Shown here: positions 51,897 to 61,600 of the stretch, piece by piece
Numbering within the stretch: the first letter of the stretch is position 1
How the letters are laid out: every line of letters begins with the position of its first letter
Assembly (NCBI RefSeq): GCF_000234665.1
Contig: NC_018324.1
Location: forward strand, 3,117,688-3,181,687
Direction: 5' to 3'
Length of the DNA stretch: 64,000 nt
From: Leishmania mexicana MHOM/GT/2001/U1103
Taxonomy: Eukaryota; Euglenozoa; Kinetoplastea; Trypanosomatida; Trypanosomatidae
Notes under the pieces: generated by a model
Databases searched by the model: none
Told to the model about the DNA's origin: nothing
Seen by the model: only the letters and a program-made list of their open reading frames with translations
Made by a program: the position numbers and the translations under genes

Positions 51897-52298
51897 ATGG
51901 GGTCCGGCATCTCCAAGGAGGCCGCACCGGTAACCTTCAAGAACGGAAAGCCCACCGTCAAGGGGACTAAGACATACGCGATGTTCAGCAACATCCTCTA
52001 CCGCATCGCCGACACGGAGGCCAGGCGCTGGGCTTTCTACAACGATAGCAAGGAGCTTATCATTCACGTAGCCGTCCTCTTCGACTACGACTCGCAGATA
52101 GTGCCGCTGGGCGACACCACCGCCTTCCGCATCGATGACCCAGATGAGGGTAACGAAGATGACTTTGGCAAGTATCTCTGCGAGGTGGATGTGCGCCCGC
52201 TCGAGACCCAGATGTTCGTTGAGGGGTCGGTGACGGGGTGGCGCGTCGACACGCTCGAAGCCCGCACGGCTGAGGATGAGCGTGGGTACCGCCTTTAG
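51897..52298 (+). CDS. Small myristoylated DUF1935 protein (SMP-like, single acylation)
   Basis: This 133-aa protein is another stand-alone DUF1935 module (about residues 22-125), with ILYRIADTEARRWAFYND at about 33-50 and RPLETQMFVEGSVTGW at about 100-115. It starts MGSGISKE. Gly2, Ser6 and Lys7 make a strong N-myristoylation site, but there is no Cys near the start for palmitoylation. In Leishmania, SMP family members with myristate only are reported at sites other than the flagellar membrane. By analogy, this protein would differ in location from the MGC-type neighbour. It lacks the C-terminal 10-15 residues of that neighbour. The ATG at 51897 is the first after the long CT tract. Confidence 0.92.
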   Translation: MGSGISKEAAPVTFKNGKPTVKGTKTYAMFSNILYRIADTEARRWAFYNDSKELIIHVAVLFDYDSQIVPLGDTTAFRIDDPDEGNEDDFGKYLCEVDVRPLETQMFVEGSVTGWRVDTLEARTAEDERGYRL

Positions 52299-55200
52299 AT
52301 GATAACTATCTGGCGAGAAAAGGGAGGACCGGTAGGCGGAGCATCATCGACACACACACACACACGCACATACAGACAGAACCTCGTTCCCCATGAATTG
52401 TCCTTACGGTATACACTGTGCTCCTCCTCCTCCACCCTCTCTCCCCTTCCCGTTGCTCGATTCCTGTGGTGGCAGCCCTGGCGACCGTAAAGGTGCCGCA
52501 GCGCATGACAAGGGAGGGTGGGAGGCGCACGAGAGGACGGAACGAATGGGGTGCGCAGGATACAGACGTGGGTATGAAAAGACAACAACAAACGGCACTG
52601 TTGACGCTCACTGGCGCATTTGAGAGCTCGCGCGCGTGTTCAGGGTGATGCAACGTCCTTATTTTTCTCCCCTCTCCTGCGGCGTCCCCGTCGTTTCTTC
52701 TACGCCCATTCTCAACCCTTTCTTTCCACCGTTTTCCGCTACCATTCTCTCTCTTTATTCTTTCTCCGACCGCTGTACGCACGTGGTCGATAGGACCCAG
52801 AGTCATCGTTTTTCTCCTTCGTTACTATCTTCCTGCGCATATGCTCGAGGCTGTGCATGTGTGTGTGTGTCTCTCTTTCCTTGTTGATGCCGCAGGCGTA
52901 TCGTGTGTGCGGGTGATTGCGTATCTTTGCTTGCTTGCACACTTTTTCTTTTTCCCCCCCTCTGCATGGATGTCGCTTATTTCTTTTTTTGTGTGTCTTT
53001 GTGGTCTCATGAGCGCCGTCGGCGCTGTCGTTGATACTTGGTCGTCTCGCATTGTCTATCTTGCTTTATTTCGAGGCTCGCGTAGCTGTCTATGTGCACA
53101 CATCCATGTATGTATGGATATGCGTGTGCAGGTGAACGTCTGTGACCTGCGCATGGTTGCGCCTCTCTTTTTTTCCTTTCCCTTTCGGTTTATCTCTTAT
53201 TGCTTCACAAGCGCGTGCTTCTCTCTCTGTGTGTGTGTGTGCGCTTGTGTACGTGCGGGAGTACGAGTGGGCTGGTCAGCTGCTTGTGTTTGCATCTCAC
53301 CATCTCTTGCCTCTTATGACCGTACATGAATGTATGTGCTTTCTATGTCGCTCTCTGTGTGCGCATATGTGTCTACATGTGTATGTGTGTGTGTGCTCAT
53401 ATAGCTTCCTTTTTTATCTCTAGCTCCCTTGCTTGCCTGCTCACTGCGTGCACGCTTTCAGTGTGTTGCGCAGATATTTGTTGTGTGTGGGCGTGGGCGT
53501 GGGTGGCCTTCGTTTATTTTTTTCGTGTTGTAGTCTCTTCCTTTTTTGTGGTTTCGCGTCCTGCGCTGCCTTTGTCTCCTTGTTCACCCTTTCCCCCTAC
53601 TTTCTATGTTTCCTCGCCAGACGGCGGGGGAATGCACTCAGGATCACCCCCCGTCTCCCTCTCCCTCTCCCTCTCCCTCTCGCTGCTCCTCGCTTCTCCT
53701 CCCATTCATTTTTTTTCTTTTGGCTGTTGCCACTATTATCCTTGTTTTGCATGGAAATGGTGTCGGACGGGGGGGGGCACCCTCACCCGCCCTTCGGTGC
53801 AAGGTGCTTTCCTTCGCTTTCCTCCCTCTCCACACTCCCATGTACGCGCACACACACCCACACACACGTTTGCACTGCCTCGTCGATTGCGCGAGGCACA
53901 CGCGCGTCGTGCATGTGTGCGTGTGTCGCCAGATACGTGTAGTGATCACCGTGGGGACGGTCACGAGTGTTGCCGAGGGAACGCGCTCGGCTGGGTAGGG
54001 ATGAGGTGGCGTAGTGAAGCAGAAGGGGGACAGGGTCCAGGCAGTACGTAGCAGCTTGCATGTGCGATTTGCGAGAAAGGCTGAAAAGGGTCCTTGTGAG
54101 ACGCATAGGGAAGGACTGCCAAACAGAAGGAATTAGACGAATAGGTGAAGCGAGCGGGCGTCTTTGTTTGCCCCTCTGGCGCGCATCTTCGTACCTACGT
54201 TTGTTGGGGTCCATGCCTGTATGGCATCTTTTCGTTCTTTTCTTCCTCCTCTCTCTGCGCGCTCTGTCATACCGACACCGCCATCGAACTTGACAAGAGG
54301 CGAGAATGTGCACAAGGGCGTACGTGCATGCGAGGATGAGGCGGGGGGGGCGATACGGAAAGAGGAAAGTCGGGGTAGTGACTCCGTGGCGTGTCTTCGG
54401 TGCTGTCTCTCACTCTTTCCCTTTCTCCTTGCTCAGCGTTGTGGTTTGTGCGTGCGCTTGTCTTTTGCCACGTCTTTTTCTCCTCTTTCTCTTTCTGAAC
54501 TTCCGACCACTGAAGAAGTGGTTGTGTGCGTGTGTGTATGCACCTACCCCTCTCTTGCTCTATGCGCGCGTGTGTGTGTGTGCTGATTACTGTGGCCGCC
54601 GTCATCGACGTCGCGCGTGCGAGTCGTCCCTCCTACGCTCTCGCAAGCAGTTGTGCCCCCTCCTCTCTGTGTTTTGCTCTGTGCCTTTGGCGCTCTGGCA
54701 AGGAGCGGCGGCACACGTGCGGTTCGCGGGCCTCTCAGGCTCTCGTTTCTCCGACTCCTTCCCCGTTCCTCCCCATCACATGTGCCGCTTTCTCTGCTCT
54801 GCTCTTTGATGGCCACTCGCCACGGCGGAAGGGAGGGTGTGTGTGAGGGACCGTGCGCTGCGTTACGCGTTCGAGTGGGATAGCGACAACACAAGACGGT
54901 TGGAATGACGAAAAAAGCAGCGGCCCCAGCAGCTCTGCAAACGTGCGAAGCATCGTGGAGATGAGTGCGAGGTCTTGTGGCGTAGATGGCTGCTGACTTT
55001 TCCCTCTTCACCCCTCTTGTTTTCCATGCCAGTGTCTGTATCCCCCTCTGCGTCATGGATGGGGTAAGGGGTGTGTGTGGGATGGAGAAGCTTCGGATTG
55101 CACGTTGCGATGATGGTATGGAAGTGCACATGAAGGGCTAGCCTCTCTCTCGCCCTGCTGCCTTTTCCCTACCCCCTTCCCCATCGCTCTCTCTCGCGCG

Positions 55201-55642
55201 CGTTTTCTCCTCTTCACATTCCAGTACCTCTCAGCTGGATAACTTCCTCTCTCCGTCACTCGTGTGTGTGCGTGAAGAGGAGGTGCGAGGCGGGCTGTCT
55301 TCTCCCTCCGTGCCCCCCATCCCATACCTCTCGCACACCCAGTGGCCCCCCTCCTCCTCCGTCACGGCCACTGTCCTGCTTTGGACGACCTCCTCCTTCA
55401 CTTCCCTTTCCCTCTCCTTCCATCGTTGCCAGTGGGTTGGCGGGTGGGTGTGGAAGAGTACCCGCCGGCCAGAAACACACAAGGAAGGGGGGGAGGCAGC
55501 ATCCAGGGAGTTGAGAGCAAGAGAAAAGGGCAGCAGCGCGCTTTATCGTGTCTTGGCGATTTCACTGCCGCTGTCAAGATCATCCGTTTTCTCTTCATCG
55601 CCTATATTCGCTCGCGCATTGCTAACTTTGGTTAGGGTGCCA
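52299..55642 (+). promoter_or_regulatory. Intergenic region and Raptor 5' leader
   Basis: No gene is seen. It contains a CTCCCT hexanucleotide repeat at 53654-53680. A CT-rich tract (55135-55220) ends in CCAG at 55221-55224, the best acceptor candidate for the Raptor mRNA. This gives a leader of about 419 nt. A second CCAG near 55430 would shorten it. Confidence 0.45.
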
Positions 55643-58600
55643 ATGTCGGCTGCTTCGTCACCGACCTGGCCAGGGCGCCACCACGCCGATTCCCCGCTGA
55701 GGATGGTACTCTCGGTGCCGGACATGGAATCGCTGGGTGAGATCACAGACATGGATGTGCAGGAGCTTCTCTTGGCCATGACCTCTCCGACTGGCAGCCA
55801 TGGCCGAGGTGCAAGACCGACTGACGCGGAGGTGCCGGGGGAAGATGACCCTGTCGCCTTGTACTCCGCTGAAGTAGCGTACACACGCGAGGAGCAGCCG
55901 GCCCAGCAGCAACAGCTACAACGACGGCCCTTTGTCGCTCCCGGTGTCTACACCGCTGGCCGCTCTCGGCGTGTGTCTCTTCCACCAGACCCGACGCCGT
56001 CTCCCATGACAATGGAGTTCCAAAGAACTTTCCCGTGTAGTGGACATCGCACGTCGGTCGCGTCACCCCTCCTACAAAACACACCACTGTCGCAGTCCAA
56101 CACGTTTGCAGAGCCGAACAACACGACTTTGGCATCGCGAAGCTCGACGCCTACGTCATCACTGTCCACCACCTTAGGCTCTCCAACTAAAACTCAAGAC
56201 AGCCGCGCGGAGTACCGGAGCGAGGCATCACCACTGTCGCCGTCGCCGTCGCCGTCGCCATCAGCATCTCCGACGCTGCCGTGCCTGGTGCCGATCTCAG
56301 ACACCGAAGTACTCGAGGCAGAGCTCCACCGCTGGGACTCGCAGCTCGTACAGGAGTGCTGGCTGCATCAAGAGCTCCACGGCGTACGTTGGGATGAGGA
56401 GCTGCTCCTGCAGCATGGCGCAGCGTACCGCCCTCGCGCTATCGCCTCTCGCACGACGGTCTCTATGACGCACTCCAAGAGGTTATGCATTGCGCTGAAC
56501 GTGGAGACGTCCGTCGTGGAGAACGCGGAAGGGGCGCTAAGAGACGAGAAGGGCGGCGGCCAAGCGGCCGGGATTCCGTCAATGAGCTCTCCTGAGGCGG
56601 AGGCATGGTCTCCGCTCTTCATGTGGCGCTCGCCCGCCTTCATCTTCGGCGACAGCAGCGCCGTCCTGGCGCTGCTGTCGGAGCGGCTCAGCGAGCAATA
56701 CAAAGGGCTGGCGCCGCGACCGCTGCCGACGACGTGCTGCGCCAACGCGCGCCCCTCTGACCTCATTCAGGCCCTCAGCGACGCCCGCAAAGACGCCGGC
56801 AGCGCAAAGGTTATTTTTCACTACGTCGCTCGAGGGGTGCCGCCTCCGCGTGGGGGCAATTTGTATTTGGTGAACATAGGGCCAAGCGCCACGGGGTACG
56901 CGGGACCGCCCTACAGTAAGTTGTCCCTGGACACCTTCCGCAGCCGTGTCGGGTTCCCGCTGGTCTTCGTGGCGGACTGCGCCGAGGCTGGCGAGATCCT
57001 GAACTACTACATACGGATGTGCGAGGAGCAGCATCAGCAGCGCTACTTCACCTCCTCGCGCGAGTACCAGCTCATGTCGAGTCGCCAGGTAAGCGCAGTG
57101 GAGTTGGACGCGCCGACCGATGGTCAAGCGGGCCGCATCACCAGCAGCTACGATCGTGTAGGCAGCAACCTCGACACGGTCCCCGCCGACCCGCTCCACT
57201 GCGGCGGCCACTTCGGCCCTGGTGGGATAGACGTTGCTGCGCCGCCGCAAAGTACCATCCTGCAAGACTTCTACTTCATCGGCGCTACCGGGAGTACTGA
57301 CAGCAGCAATGGTGGCGCTAGTGGCAGTGTCAGCAGCGCCATGCGGTCGAGGATGAATGTCGGCCGTGGTGACGCGGGCATGATGGGTGTCGGCGCTGCC
57401 GCCGGTGGTGCAGCGGGGGGCGGCCGTGCCATGTGCGACGGTGATACCGGGGCCCTGCGTCACCACCCACGCCTCCCCTCCGATATCCTCACGAGCTGTC
57501 TCACTACCCCGCTGCGCATGGCCATTCTGTGGTTTGTTGCGGAGCGCCCTGAGCTGCAAGCGTTGCACCCGCTCATTCTCCACCTCTTCCCTGGCACCTT
57601 GACGGACAAGAAAACGCCGCTTGGTCAGCTGCAGTGGTACCTGCAGTGCATTACCGAGTGCATCGCGTGGTCTACCCTCTCCCTCCCACAGTACTCTCGG
57701 CTTTTCCGCGAGGACGTTTACGTCGCGCCGCTCTTTCGAGGCTATCTGCTGGCAGAGCGCATCATCGTCGGTGGACTGGGCGGGTGCCTCAGTGTCTACC
57801 CGCCCGTGCCAGCGACGCACTCGCACAGGCTGTGGAGCACGTGGGACAACATCGTGGAGCGTTCGTGCGTCTCGCTCCTCCGCGCAGTCCGGCCCGCCCC
57901 GCCACACTGTGCGAGTGTCCTGGAGTTCCGCAGTTGGCTGGATGTGCAGGTGACGTCGTGGAAGTACAGCCGTCCCGACCTCCTGGCCGTGGAGGTCAGC
58001 AACACCGTTCCGGCCGCGGCCGCGTCGCCGGGGGGAGAGGCGCAGCCGAGTTGCCTACCGTCCCTGCCGGACGACGCCGCGGTGGTGATACCACCGTTCC
58101 TAGCCGAGGAGCTGCTCGGACTGCAGGTGATGTTGGACGGCATTACACAACAGTCATTTGAGCTGCCACGGGCCTACTTGGCTGGCGTGTGGGGGCTGCA
58201 GCTGCGCTCGTCGACCTCCGCGGCGTGGGGCGGCACTAGGACAACTGCCCCTGGTGCAGATGGTCGGGATGAGGCTGGAGAGGTCGGACGTGAGAGACGC
58301 CGCCCGTTTGTGTGTCCCACCGCGGGACGTGTACAAGGCAGAGGCGGCCGTGGTGCGACCGTCAGAGTTCCTCTGAGCAGTATCGCTGACCGCTACGCCA
58401 ACACTCTCCATTCTTCCTATCCGCGGGCGCCTCAGCAACCACAACAGGCCACCGCCATCTCGCCACCGTCTGACGGGCTCGCGCGGCTGACGGTGGCTTC
58501 CAGATCTTCTGTCGCTCTGCCTAACAGTTCTGAGAGCGCCGCTGCCGCTGCCGGCCTGGCCTGGGACCACAACACGCAGAACACGACGGTGACCTTCCCT

Positions 58601-61600
58601 CCTCACGCCTCGACTCGCTGCCAGGACCCCCGCAAGCAGCGCCCCACGGCACCTGAGGGTGCTGCTGTGGTGGCTTCCCGCATGCCAAAGCGGCTGGAAT
58701 CGCGCGCCACTGTCACCTTCGGGGGATACCAGCGAATATCGAATGCCACCACCATCGCGGCGGTGCCAGCGGCGTCCGCTGCGAGCGATGAGGCGGCGGT
58801 GTTGCCCGCAGCCGCCCTCTCAAGGGCGGTCACGCAGGGCCCCCCTAGTCACCTTGGTGTGCGCAAAACAGAGTACATTACAAACCTCTTCACTAGCACC
58901 ACCACCTCTGGCCAGGCCGCCTCTTTCCACTACACCGCAGAGCTGTACCGCCCCGCAGACCCGATAGAGAGTACTGCAGCTCTGGGGAACCTGTACAGCT
59001 CCTCCTCTACGGGGGCGACAGCGACAGCAGGGTCAGAGGCGCCCCCGCCACAGCAAACCTTCCCGTTCATGGAGCGGATGCCATTGCTGCTGCAGGCGCT
59101 GCTGGTCGCTGCCCACCGTGAGAGGGCGACAGAGCTGGTCTGCCGACTTGTCGACTGTGGCCCGGCAGCGGTGCTACAGTGTGCCGAGGCAAATGTCTAC
59201 CGCTTTGTGCTGGACCGTTACTGGAGTCGACCCGACCTACGCTTCTTGATGCCGGCTACATTGTTCATCTACTGCAAGAGCTGCTACGCCGACCCCGAGC
59301 TAATCGGGTCCGCGAAGCAGCGGGACGTGGCGGTGAAGGCCTGCGCGGAGATACTCCAGTGCCCGGTGGAGGTGCCACTGTCCACGTCGTCAGCTGGCGG
59401 TGATGAGGCACCAGGGGCATGGCAGAGCAACGTACTGGGCCCTTATGCCACCCCGTACGGCCAGCGCATGATGGCCGCGTCGTTGCTGACGCTCATTGCC
59501 TTGCACAGCGATGACGGCCGGGAGGCATGCCATCAGCGCGGCGTGTTTCAGCTCTGCTGCCAGCTGCTACAGCAAGCGCAAGAGGAGGCGCCGCTGTGGC
59601 TAGCGGCAACCGAGACACCAACGGCTCCGGTTGCCACAGCGGGTGCGACGTCAGCACCGCCAATCCCTCGTGTATTATCGTTCTCACAGAAGCTGCACGC
59701 TTCATCGCCGCCGCCGGCGCTGCGGTTTCAACGACCCGCAACGCCACTCTGCGAGGCAGGCGACGAGCCACCGCACATGGCACCACCGCCGGTGTTCATC
59801 GCCACCACCTACCACTTGACCTTGCTGACGCTTTTCGTGTCGCTCCTGTGCAGCTGGAAGCTGCCCACCACTGCCCCTGCCGCAGAGGGTGAAGACCACA
59901 ACACAGAGAGGGAGGAGGAGGGTGTGCCGTTCGGCAGCTCACCCGCAGACGTCGGTGCCTCCTTCCCCGGAGCAACACCACCTGACCCGCCTTCCCTAAG
60001 CCCCCCGCTGGATGGCACTGTGCAGGACGTGCCGCAGACGTCTGCCGAGGTGCTCGAGGCAGGTTTGCATGCTGCGGCGCCGGCGTTGCTCCACTTCATG
60101 TACTCTGACACGTCTATCCTGCGCGGGGCAGCGCAGCGCTGCTTCATGATGGTGCTCATCTCGCCTGCGCCGAGTCAGGTCTCGCGGGCCCACTACGCCG
60201 AGTTGCAGCTGCATCGTCTGAACGGGCTGCCAGTCCGCATGTCCGAGATGAACACGGATCTGAGACTTGAGGCGACACGCATGGCCTACACCGCGTATCG
60301 CTGGTTGTTTGCGCAGCTGCGCGAGGACATTCCCGTAGAGGAGATTGGGCAGTACGTGGCCCAGTGGATGTATCGATGGTTCAGGCTGGCCGCCAAGGGC
60401 AAGCCCCCGCCCCCACCGTCCATCTTTGGGGACAAAAACCTTTGCAGAGGTGGCGGACAGCAGACTTCCCTCCGCGCGCACGGCAGCAACGCCCCGTCAC
60501 CGCAGCACCAGCAGCAGTCCGCCCACAGCGTCTGGGCACCGCTCACCGTGTCCGTGTCGTATCACGGCCCGCACGTCGTCACACCGGGGCCCATCTATTC
60601 TCACCGCCGCAGCAACGTGCTGGTGCCCGCTGCCCGATCTGCCCGTGTCGGCATGGTGAGCGACTCCGCCACTGGAGGCGGTGTGGACTCTCTAGTGCTT
60701 GGCGGCAGCCTTCGACATCACATCATGCCACAGGATCATCGCCGACTGCAGGCTTACCTGCCCCCCCTTAGCAACCTCGTGCGCCTCTTTTTCGAGCACA
60801 CCCAAGACACCTGCCCGTACGTGCGCACATATGTGCGGCGCGTGGTGCTGGAGGAGTTCAGTTTTCTTCGTCAGTCGTGGTACGACGACTACACCATGAT
60901 GGACCCTCAGCGCCGCGCCTCGCCGTCCCCCGTCGCGGAAGACGACGACTACAGCGGGGCAGGCCGTCACCACTACCCCGGCCACCAACGTCGGCAACAC
61001 CACCCGTCTGGCTCCCGCCAGAGCAATCGCCACGTCGATCGTCACCATAGCGTTAGTGGAGAGGGCGGGCCAGGATGTGGTGGAGAGGAGCTAGAGGCGT
61101 CATCTGCAGTTTCCGGCGGCGACCTCGCCACGTACTTGCCGCTCAAACAGCTGCTCCACGTGAGGGAGGAGACGGAGGCGCATGGCGGCGGCCCCGCTGC
61201 AAGGTCGCTATTCGGAATGCGTACTATAGGCGCCTCCCCCATGCCGATGTCGAGCGACTTCGAGGCTGGCCACTGGAGCGCCACTGCTGCCGCGGCGTCC
61301 GCTGTGGACTTGGAGGATGTTGCTGAGCCGCACCCTGCAGTGCTGCGCCGTTTCATTGGGCGACTGCTGCGCATCGCGTCGTCCAACGGTGCAGAGGGGG
61401 CAACTGCGTCCCCCATGTCGCCACTGCGTCCGCACTCACACTACCGTATTGAGGCTGCGGGTGCAGTCGGGGGAAAGGAGGGCGATGAGGTCAACGACGG
61501 CGGTGACGACACACGGCAAAAGAGAGGGCGCAGCATCCGCGGGGTTCGTTGCAGCGGTGACACGGAGGTCGGCCAGGGTGGCTTCGCCGTGCGCACCGGA

